Assembly (NCBI RefSeq): GCF_002008225.1
Contig: NZ_MRDH01000022.1
Span: 1 to 48,667 of the forward strand
Reading direction: 5' to 3'
DNA: 48,667 bases
DNA from: Agrobacterium salinitolerans
GTDB lineage: Bacteria > Pseudomonadota > Alphaproteobacteria > Rhizobiales > Rhizobiaceae
Made by a program: the position numbers and the translations under genes. Of this stretch, positions 1-8,900 are shown piece by piece. Every line of letters begins with the position of its first letter. The stretch's first letter is position 1. The notes beneath the pieces are model-generated. The model was not told the DNA's origin. It searched no databases and saw only the letters and a list, made by a program, of their open reading frames with translations.

Positions 1-1
1 T

Positions 2-1474
2 GATCACGGCGTTGCGCCCTACGAGCATAATCCGCAGTCCCGCGAGAGCTATTTTGTGACGCTGGAGAATGACTGGGGCGAACAGCGCACGGTGTGGGGC
101 GTCGATCTCAAGCGGGCCATGCAGGAGGCCTCGCCAAAGATCGGAGACAGGATTGGCCTGCAGCATGAGGGCGCCACGCCTGTCACGCTTCCTGATGGCA
201 CGCAGGCCGAGCGCAATGCATGGCGTGTCGTCCAGGGTAATGAACTGACCTACCAGAAGCTGGCAAACCGACTGTCGCGTCCCGGGGCGAAGGAAACCAC
301 GCTGGATTACATCAGGGACTTTGCCGAGCGGCGGGGGATCGCGAGCGCCCAACGGATCACCGGCGACCAACCGGTCGGGCAGGAGTTTGGGCTGAAAAGC
401 GAGATCGAACTTGCTTCCGCCCAAAATGGGCGTCAAGAGGTTTTGTCCCGTGCGGCCCATCTGCAACGGGAGCAGCAGGACCGGCCATCAGAGCGCCAGC
501 GGGTTTACGAGGAAAGTGACAGCGATCTGGTTTGCCCTGTTCGCCGCGAAGATCCTCGCAATCAGTTCGCCGGAAATATCGATGACGGGCGGCGGGACGA
601 CCGGACAGAGGACAACAAAGGATATCGCCGCATCCGGTGGTCCGACCTCATGACGCGAGACGAGGCCGTCCCTGCCCCCACAGAAGCCGCAGGCCAGCAA
701 AATTCTCTGGAACCCGGCAAGCCAGCGCCGCTCGTGCCAGCCATCACCCGATACCAACGCAGCATCGAAGAGGTGGCGCAGCAAAAGGCGTTGTCGGTTA
801 TCGATCAAAAATTCGATACGGTGGAATCTCTCGTGCGGCACGTGTTCCGTGACCCGTCCGAAGTCTCAGCGAGACTGCGCACCGCGATTGCGGAGAAGGA
901 AGGCAATGGCAAGATCATGGCGAAAGCCATGGCCGGGCAGCCAGAGCGCTTCGGGGAGCTACGCGGCAAGTCAGGTCTGTTCGGAAACAACCGGGAGCGG
1001 AAAGAGGCGCAGGACTATGTCAGGTCTCTGTCTGCCCATATCGGCTATGTCTCCGAGGCATGGGAGCGCCGGCTTGGTGAGGAACGTCAAAGCGAACAAT
1101 GGCAACGCGAACAGCGTGACGTGATTGAGGTTCCCCGTCTCACGCCCCGCAGCGCCGAGATCATTGCCAAGGTGGAAAAGACGCCGGTCGAGAAGCGGGG
1201 CCAGTTTGTCGCGGAGCTGAGATCGTCACCTGAGGGGCAAGCCGCGCTCGATGAGGCCAAGCTGGTGGCCGAAGCACTCACGCGGCGGTTTGGTAGTTCT
1301 GATCCTCGCAGGTTCGCCGAAGAGCTCGAGACACGCCAGGAGCTCGCAAAACAGGCTGAGCAGATCAGAACAATCGCCCGCATTGTGAACCGAACGCGCA
1401 TGGCCGAGCTTAGCCATAACCACGCACTGAGACGGCAGCCTAACCGGTCACAGGGGCTTGGACCGAGTCGATAG
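2..1474 (+). CDS. traA: Conjugative relaxase TraA, C-terminal part with BID-like domain (5' end outside window)
   Basis: The reading frame is open from base 2, so the gene enters from the left and only its last 490 codons are visible; a GTG at 56 is an internal valine. The first residues include the stretch ESYFVTLEN followed by RTVWGVDL, which is typical of large rhizobial relaxase/primase-like proteins just upstream of the C-terminal region. Around codons 265-400 of the visible part the composition and the motif GQPERFGELRGKSGLFG resemble BID domains, the type IV secretion signal that Rhizobiales relaxases share with Bartonella Bep effectors. The role would be nicking at oriT and translocation with the transferred strand. 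No traCDG or oriT is in view. The stop comes directly before IS21 remnants, so the C-terminus may be natural or trimmed by insertion. Confidence 0.75.
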   Translation, partial: DHGVAPYEHNPQSRESYFVTLENDWGEQRTVWGVDLKRAMQEASPKIGDRIGLQHEGATPVTLPDGTQAERNAWRVVQGNELTYQKLANRLSRPGAKETTLDYIRDFAERRGIASAQRITGDQPVGQEFGLKSEIELASAQNGRQEVLSRAAHLQREQQDRPSERQRVYEESDSDLVCPVRREDPRNQFAGNIDDGRRDDRTEDNKGYRRIRWSDLMTRDEAVPAPTEAAGQQNSLEPGKPAPLVPAITRYQRSIEEVAQQKALSVIDQKFDTVESLVRHVFRDPSEVSARLRTAIAEKEGNGKIMAKAMAGQPERFGELRGKSGLFGNNRERKEAQDYVRSLSAHIGYVSEAWERRLGEERQSEQWQREQRDVIEVPRLTPRSAEIIAKVEKTPVEKRGQFVAELRSSPEGQAALDEAKLVAEALTRRFGSSDPRRFAEELETRQELAKQAEQIRTIARIVNRTRMAELSHNHALRRQPNRSQGLGPSR

Positions 1475-1676
1475 TGGCGCCGACGATATGGCACTGGAGT
1501 CCGGCGTTCCGACCAAAACGCATGTCCTGAACCTGCTGCATCGTCTTGTCGACGGTAAATCCTTCACGGCGCCGAACATCGATGCGCCGCAAGCCCTGAC
1601 GCTCATCAACGAGCCAAAGGCCGATGTCGAACAATACGATGCCCTTAGAAAGGCGGAGGCCCGCCATGCGTCCTAA
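1458..1676 (+). pseudogene. istA: IS21-family transposase IstA, C-terminal fragment
   Basis: The short frame encodes ALESGVPTKTHVLNLLHRL and then DAPQALTL and ARHAS, which is the usual C-terminal tail of IS21-type IstA proteins that end next to istB. The whole catalytic DDE core is missing, because the sequence directly upstream belongs to the relaxase gene. Its end overlaps the start of the istB remnant, as in intact IS21 elements. It is a dead remnant. The left boundary of the IS21 segment cannot be placed more closely than about 1440-1460. Confidence 0.7.
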
Positions 1677-1879
1677 TCCAGCAAGTGGTGCGATCGTTAT
1701 CATGCTGCGGCAACTGAAGACGCACGGCATGGCACAAGTCCTTGGTGAACTCACAGAGCAAGGATTGCCGGCGTTCTAGGCCGCCATTCCAATCCTGTCG
1801 CAGCTTCTGAAAGCGGAAACGGCGAACGGGAAGTGGAATCGACTGCCTATCAGCTCAAGACTGCCCGCTTCCCTGAAGA
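1666..1879 (+). pseudogene. istB: IS21-family helper ATPase IstB, N-terminal fragment, disrupted
   Basis: Starting at ATG 1666 the translation runs MRPNPASGAIVIMLRQLKTH and on to LTEQGLPAF, matching the start of IstB-type AAA+ helper proteins. A TAG stop at 1777-1779 stands where a GAG would restore the usual PAFEAA. A one-base loss near 1822 then shifts the frame, after which STAYQLKTARFP, also typical of IstB, is read in another frame. The fragment ends near 1879 where IS6-family sequence and a palindrome begin, so the Walker motifs are absent. At least three independent lesions show that it has been inactive for some time. Confidence 0.7.
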
Positions 1880-1880
1880 A

Positions 1881-1912
1881 TGCTCTGAGACCCAACCTTG
1901 GGTCTCAGAGCA
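1881..1912. repeat. 14-bp perfect inverted repeat at the istB/IS6 junction
   Basis: TGCTCTGAGACCCA (1881-1894) is followed by a 4-base loop, ACCT, and then TGGGTCTCAGAGCA (1899-1912), an exact complement. It sits exactly where istB homology stops and IS6 transposase homology starts. It is not the IS6 terminal repeat. It has no T-run and lies inside a dead frame, so it looks like a rearrangement scar or a small foreign element rather than a terminator. Confidence 0.8.
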
Positions 1913-1919
1913 ATCAGAG

Positions 1920-2468
1920 CAGCGCGTAGATGCGACCTATGTGAAGGTGCGTGGCAAATGGACCTATCTGGACCGGGCCGTCGACAAGTTCGGCAACACG
2001 ATCGATTTCTATCTGTCGCCGACGCGCAATGCCAAAGCAGCCAAGCGATTTCTGGGCAAGGCTCTAAATCGCTTGAAGGACTGGCAAAAGCCAACGGTCA
2101 GCAACACCGACATGACGCCGGCCTACGGGATCACGATTTCGGAACTGAAGGCCGAAGGCAAGTGCCCAGGAGAGCTTGTGCACCGGCAGGTCAAGTATCT
2201 GAATAATGTCGTTGAGGCCGATCACGGCAAGCTCAAGCAACTGATCAGGCCTGTGAGAGGGTTCAAGACGCAGAAGACGGCCTATGCGACAATCAAAGGT
2301 TTCGAGGTTATGTGCGCTTTACGGAAGGGCCAGGCATCCATCTTCAATTTGACCGGCGACATCTGTGGCGAAGCCCGCATCGTTGAACGGGCATTTAGCA
2401 TCGGACCCAGCGCCTTTACGGAAGCTGTAGCTTTACTCACGCAGAACCTTGAGGGGCAGCCCGCGTGA
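1920..2468 (+). pseudogene. IS6-family DDE transposase, N-terminally truncated
   Basis: The translation from RVDATYVKVRGKWTYLDRAV to LTQNLEGQPA is a typical IS6-family catalytic domain. The three acidic residues can be located: D in RVD, D in SNTD and E in NNVVEADHGKLK. The family's usual first 70 or so residues with the helix-turn-helix are missing, and the in-frame sequence upstream (from 1833) derives from istB and a palindrome. The usual glutamate after the first catalytic aspartate (RVDE) is alanine here. A chimeric 211-residue product could be made from 1833 but would lack the DNA-binding part, so it is treated as a pseudogene. Confidence 0.8.
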
Positions 2469-2506
2469 GGGTGGATTAAGCAGGTCCTCGCCAGTCATCA
2501 GGAATA

Positions 2507-2520
2507 CTTGCAACAGAGCC
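2507..2520. repeat. IS6-family right terminal inverted repeat
   Basis: CTTGCAACAGAGCC reads GGCTCTGTTGCAAG on the other strand, the conserved IS6-family tip. It lies 38 bp past the transposase stop, the expected place, and marks the boundary to the cdi locus. Confidence 0.75.
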
Positions 2521-2575
2521 CCCAAACGCTGTGTACAGCAAGGTGAAGGTTCGGAGTAGGTACATACTTCAGACA

Positions 2576-2926
2576 TCAAATGTAGTTGGGCGCTTGAGAC
2601 GGATTGTCCTGAATCTCATATTCACGGCGCGCAAAGACCAATCCATCGAGACGATCAATATCCGAAATCCGCTGATCTGAATAAATGCACTCTTCGGCAA
2701 CAGCCACTATCTCTGAGCCTGAACTGGTATTGCTCAAAACTGCGCTAACGACCATCGACAAGCTTTCGTAATCAAAATCGGATGGGCTCCTGTCGAGATA
2801 ATATCGTACCGTCAATTCGTTCGTTTCAGAATAAGCTACGGCAATAGCTCTAATCTGCGGGTATACCTCAGAAATTAACGCACTCTGAAACCACAAACGA
2901 AGCCAGTCTGGTAGAGCTCTTTTCAA
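2576..2926 (-). CDS. cdiI: Putative CdiI immunity protein for the adjacent CdiA toxin
   Basis: A protein of 116 residues begins 10 bp after the cdiA stop codon. GGGAGG overlaps the end of cdiA and lies 5 bp before TTG at 2926; GTG at 2929 is an alternative but sits too close to the Shine-Dalgarno. The frame stays open into cdiA, but the longer form has no ribosome site. The sequence has no signal peptide or membrane segment, fitting a cytoplasmic immunity protein. It contains RYYLDRSPSDFDYES and later EECIYSD and LDGLVFARREYE, a pattern I associate with small colicin/CDI-type immunity proteins, though the exact family is not certain. It is A+T-richer than most neighbours, as expected for an exchanged toxin/immunity cassette. 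Its predicted role is binding and neutralising the CdiA C-terminal toxin. Confidence 0.7.
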   Translation of the reverse strand: MKRALPDWLRLWFQSALISEVYPQIRAIAVAYSETNELTVRYYLDRSPSDFDYESLSMVVSAVLSNTSSGSEIVAVAEECIYSDQRISDIDRLDGLVFARREYEIQDNPSQAPNYI

Positions 2927-2936
2927 CACAACCTCC

Positions 2937-5900
2937 CTAGAACTGATTTGGATTTGCGGGAATGATATGAACCCCGCGTTTACCTTGAACAACCTGTCCG
3001 TACTGAGTTGGTCCAACAAGGGTGCCGTTACTCTTGAAGTCCCCAATAGGTGATCCAAAATCAACAATATATGAGGTTGTATTCCCTCTCGGTATTTCGC
3101 GAACGATTGGATACTGGCCGCTATGGAGACCATCCAGCAGAGTTTGAGGATTGGCCGTTAAAGTGCTTCTGGCCGGATCATAGTTATTCGTTCCCGGTAT
3201 ATGCTTGTCTTGCGCTCCTGGATGGATGCTGGTTCGGAGATCATCAGGTACGGGTAGTCTATTTGGGGCCTCACCCGAAGTTTGTCCAGTGGTGCCTTTC
3301 GACCCACCGCTTTGGGACCCGATCTGTCCCAATCTTTCCGCAATGCCGAATGTGAGAACAGCGATAGCTGCATTGGCAATTGATTGATTAACAAATCCGC
3401 TGAGAGCGGCTTGGACGGAATCCGGGTATCGCGTCAGCAACTCGATGGTCCGAAGACGTTCTGCGTAGACGGCTGCGGCGAGATCCTGATTCGACAAGCC
3501 ACCAAACGCGCCATTGACCAACCGCATTTCCAAATCGGCATAGCCGCCCGCAACCATGGATGAGGGGTCCATGGGGTTGGTAGGGTCACGCAGATACTCG
3601 ACGGCTTTCAGCGCATCAGTAATTGCGGCAACGCAGGCCGGACTTGTTCGGTTAGCGTTACAGGCATCCGCAAGAACCGTATCGCGTTGCGTATCAAGTT
3701 TATCCCAATAGCCGATCTGCTCCTGTAGCGCTGCAATTTGAGCGTCTGTGCAGGCGTTTTCCGCCTCGCATTTTGCAAGCTGCTCCTTCGCTTTTTCCCG
3801 GGCCAGCTGTTCATTGTGATATAGATAATTGTACTGATATTCCGCAGCTCCGTAGGCCGCGCCTTCTCCGCCGCCCACAGCCGCGCCAACCCCGGCGCTT
3901 AAACTTGCGCCGATCAACGTGGCAAGTGTCTGTTTTTCCTGATCGGACAGACTGCTGTCCTTGAGCATGCCCTTGACCAAATCCGCGATAGCTGGCGCCA
4001 TGAGCGCCGATGCGGTGCCGCCAAGCGCACCCCTGAGCGCTCCTTCCCATCCATTGACACCGCCAAGGATACCGCCGCCGATGGCATGAAGCAGGGCTCG
4101 ACCTGCGCCACCTTCATCCCAGAGATCACGTTCGGCCTGAGTCGTCGCGTCGTTGTAAAGACTGGAAGCAATATCCCCGGCCAAACCGGCCATTGTCTTC
4201 TGCGCTTCCTGGAGATCGGCCTGCGTTCTGTGTTGCTGACGCAGAATGTGTTCGAGATCTGGCAGACCGGGTAGCGCGATGTTGGTATTGGCGGTATCGC
4301 GGCGGATTGTACCAATATCCTGTGTCTGGTTGGCCGGATCGGTAATGGTGATCGAGATGTTGCCGCCGATGGCCGAATAGGCCTTGCCGGTCTCGCTCTC
4401 GCCAGCCTTGACCGGCGGTGCGATGGAGAGGCCGCCAGTACCGATCGAGCCGCCATAGGTTTCGGCCTTCCAGCTTGAATGCGTATCTATATCGGTGGCC
4501 TCAAGGGTGCCAGTGGAGAGGTTGTTGCGTCCTGCGCCAGCCTCGCTGGTAATCACGCCAGCGATAAGCGAGGTGTGTTGCTCAATGTTGAGATCGATGC
4601 CACCCGTTCCGGCATGGATGCCGGATTGCTCGGTAATGACCGCCGCATCGCCTTTGGCCTTCTGCGTGGAGCCGGAGACACCAGTGTTTCCAAAACCAAG
4701 CTGGCCAGACACATTGAGTTGGTCCGCCTTTGCTGTGGCCGTATCCACTTGGCTTTCGATCGTCAGGTTTCGGACATCAGCCACGACCGAGTTGCCAGTG
4801 ACGGTGGCACCCTTCAGCGCCAGATCATTGGTGACAATGGTCACATCGCCCGTGCCGTTGACATGGGTGTTGGTATGACTGCTGCCGGAGGTCTCCGAAC
4901 CGCCCTTGCCGTAGGAGGCGTTGACACCGACGCCGGTCTGCTGGCAGCCGCCCGTGGTACTGCATCCGAAGTTGACGCCGACGCCTGCGCTCCAGGACTT
5001 GTTCGAACTTGCCGCATCGAACGTGCCGGTGGCGGCGTTGAGATTGATGTCGCCATTCTCGGCGGACAGGAAGATGTCGCCGGTCAGCGCATCGGACGAG
5101 ATGACCGGCAGGCCGTCTTTCCCGTAGCCGGCGAGGATTTGCGCCCCCTCACTTGTGATATCGCCGTTTTGTGCCTCCATGGTGATGGAGCGGCCGGCAC
5201 GGATGTCGGTGGCGACAGGCGTGGAGAACGAGGAAGAAGTGCTGTTCTCCTGGTGGCTGACGCCTGCATTGATACCCACGTTGAAGGACAGACCGTTGCC
5301 CGCGGAAAGGTTCGACGATACGCCCTGCAGATCCTTGTAGGCCTGATAGAAGCCAAGCCCGGCAATGGCCGTATTTGTGATGGCGTTGACCCCACCGCCG
5401 TCCGACAGCCGTTCAGCCGAGTTCATGATGCTCTGGGCGGCCTTACCAACCTGGCTGGACACGGAAACCGTAACACCGGCAAAGGTTTTCTCGTGCATCT
5501 CCTGATAATTGGTGCGGTCGTTGGCCGACAGGAGATTGATGTCATTCCCTGCAAAGAGGTCGACGTCACGCCCGGCGGAGGCGGTTGCCGCCTGCAGATT
5601 GACGTTGTTTCCTGCGGAAACAAGGAGATCACGACCGGCAGTGAGAACTGAAACCGCGTTCTTGTTGGACTGCTGCTCCTTGCTGTCTTTGGTCTTCTGT
5701 ACTCCCAGACCCACCGAGAAGCCGCCACTGCCGGAGGAGACGCTGATACCGAAACCCGAGCGTTTTTCCTTCTCCTGCGATGAGGCACTTTCTGCCCCGG
5801 GAGTGATATTGACGTCGCGGGCTGCATCAAGCGTTAGATCCTGACCGGCTTCGATGGAGGAGCCGATGACATTGACGTCGTTTTCGCGTGCAGTGAGCGT

Positions 5901-8900
5901 GACATCGGTTCCAGCGCTGAGCGCGGAGCCAACGTTGAGGATGGACGACTGGCTTTTTTCTTTCTGTTCCTTGCCCCATAGCGAGAGGAAGCCGCCGCCG
6001 GAACCGGCGAACAGGCCGGATTTCTTGCTCGAGCTTTCCAGCGCATGCTGCTCCTCGGCCCCGATGATGGCGACACTATCCCCCGCGACACTGATCGCAT
6101 CGCCTGCCATGACATTCGAGCCGGCGATGACGGCGTTGCCGCCAGCATCCAGCTTGATGTTACCGGAGGCGGAAAGCTCGGAGCCCACTGTGGCTTCGTC
6201 GTAGTTGTACTGCGTCGAGCTCTTTTTCGAGAGAAAGCCCTTGGATGAGGAGCTCTGCTCGAACTCCGCCGTATTCTTGCCCGACGCGATCAGCAGATCG
6301 CCGCCCGCGCTGACATTGATATCGGCTTTGTCGGTCTCGTCGCCGGCAGTCACCTTCGAGGCGGAGACGACGGTATCTCCACCTGAGATGATGGACACGC
6401 CCTTCCCACTGCTAACCGATGATCCGACGACGGTCTGCGTTTCCGTGTGGCTCGTCGTCTGTTTGCTTCCGCTGAACAGACCGCCCTTTTTCTTGTAGGT
6501 GTAATCGATCGTGGTGGTGTCGACAGCTTCGGCAATTGTCACGTCACCGGTCGCTTTCAGACCCACAGTCCCATCGGCGGCAATCGTGCTGCCGAGGACG
6601 TTGAGGTTACCACCTGCATTGGCTGAGACCGATCCGCCCGCGGTGATCTCGGAGCCCTGACTTGTGGTTCTGACAACTGTCGTAGAACTCCGCTTGTCGC
6701 GCAAAGTGCTGGTCGTTGACCGTTCGGTGACGGAGATATTGATGTCTCCATTCGACGTCAGCCCGAGATTGCCGCCGGCCGTCACCTTCGCATTGGCGAG
6801 CAGAATGCTCTCGTTACCCTTCAGCGAGGCATTGCCACCCGCCGTGAAGGTGCCGCCGATTGCCGCAATCGACGAACCGAAAACGCTAAGATCACCGGTC
6901 GATGCAATCATCCCTGATGTTGCAAGCAGGCCGGTATCGATCGTTACCTGATCGCCCGCGATGAGTGCGCCAGCAGAATTCAATCTTTCCCTGTCATTGG
7001 CGGCGAGATGCAGTACCGGCGCAAGAACGGTCGTACCGTTCACCGTCTGCCACTCATAAACGACGACGGATTCGGTGAGGCTGGCGATCTCTTCAGCCGT
7101 CAGCGGTTGGCCGAACTGGCGCTGGATCGCTCCCAGATAGGCGGCTCCGTTATCAAGCAGCTGCTTTATCTGGGTAATCGAATCTTGCCCCGTAAAACCG
7201 GAGCCTGTCGCCAGCCTGAGCTGCTGCTCAATATATTGGTTCTCGAAATAGGCGTCACCAAGGAACTGGACCTGGCGATCCGGCTGGTAACCGATGCGGC
7301 CAAGGAAATAGCTGGACCCGTAGAATTTCGAGACGTCGAGGAAGGCGGCGCGGGTCTCATAGAGGAATGTCTGGCCGGGAATGGTGCCGCCAAAGCCGCC
7401 GGACTGTGGGGTGGCGACGCCGCCAAGCGTGAACAGCGCTCCGCTTGCCGTCATACTGGACAGTAATGCGGTCGGATTGTTCGAAGGCGCAGGCGCTGCA
7501 ACGGCAACATGGTCGGCGATCGATCCGGCAATCGCGGTATTGTTGACGGCAGCAAAGCCGGTGATACCAAGTGTTCCGCCCGAGCGGATTGCCGCTGGAA
7601 CCCCGCCGATCGCCTCGACGCTTTCTACGGTTCGTCCGGGGCCGATATCCTTTGACGCATCCCGCGTTCCAAACGGGCTGGGGCCAGGCATGGAAACCTG
7701 ATATGAGAATTCATGGCCTCCGGTATCGCCGCTGTCCCGCCTTTCTTCCCACTGGAAGATGACATCAGGATAATATTGGCAACCCGAGCTTTGATTGCAG
7801 TTGACCGACGTCGTGCGCTGCAGCTGCAAGCCGAGATTTGTCAGCGTGCCTGTGCCAACAAACGTCATGCCGGAGCCGGCTTCAATGTTGCTATAGGCAT
7901 TGGTAAGATCGACGGTATCGATAAAAAGCGTATTACCCGCCTTGATCGTCGCCGAGGGGCTTCCAGCCGATGTGAGGCGGTCCTCGGTCTCATCACGATA
8001 GACATGGCGAATGGGGGCACCAATGACGAACTGCTTATCAGCAAAAGAGACGGAAGATGAACAATCTCCACACAGGCGCGCATAATAAGTGTCATAAGCC
8101 GACACGAGTGCGTTTGAGATTTGCTGGCTCGTATAGGTCGGAGCCACGCTTTTCTCGTTACGCAGATTTGCCGTCAGGATCGAGATATTGCGACCAGAGG
8201 AAATCAGACCTGAACTGTTGACCGTAGCAGCATTGCGCCCGCCAGAAGCACTTCCAGCAATTGTGAGGTCACGACCTGCGACAATCGCCCCCTGATCATT
8301 GGCTAGCACGCCGCCCACGAAAAGCGCCGCGTCGTTACCGGCATAGATGAGCCCCGTGGCGGTGTTGGTCAGGTTGCCGGCGATATTGAGTGTAAGATCA
8401 TTGCCAGCAGCCAACTGACCGGAGTTGCCAAGTTGTGAAAGCGACAGCGTCAGATCATGGGCCGCAAGAATATTGGTGGCGTCATTCGCAGTAAGGCTAC
8501 CTGCTGTGATCGCGATGTCACCTGACCCCTGAACGGAACGAGCTGCGCTGCTCGCGGTGACAGCATTGAGCCGCGTGCCCGTCAGATTTGTCGTTCCAGA
8601 TGACGTGAGATCGATACCACCTGACGTCAGCGTGCTGTTGGTGAGATTGATATTATTGGCATTGATGTAGAGCGTGCCGGATGTGGCAAGTCTGCTCCTG
8701 TTATTGGAAAGATCGGCATTTTGCTGCCTGATCCTGATGTCGCCCCCTGCTGCCGTGCGTTTATCGAAGCTGATGACACCACTTGTCGAAGACAGCAAAA
8801 TGTCTCCGTTTGCCTCTAGACTGTCATAGCGGATGTCGCCGCTAGCCGAAGCCTGCAACCCCCCTTCTGCAAGCACAAGCCCGGAAATCCCGAGATCAAG

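Larger units (their letters stand above)
1880..2520 (+). mobile_element. IS6-family element, left end missing, right end intact
   Basis: The segment contains the C-terminal two thirds of an IS6-family transposase and, at 2507-2520, CTTGCAACAGAGCC, the complement of GGCTCTGTTGCAAG, the form of terminal repeat known from IS6-family members such as IS26 and IS6100. No matching left repeat was found upstream. The element is therefore a 5'-truncated remnant inserted in, or recombined with, the IS21 remnant. Confidence 0.75.

Noticed and set aside
4479..5651. 390-codon plus-strand frame within cdiA
   Set aside because: It is antisense to the haemagglutinin repeats, and its composition mirrors the repeat codons.
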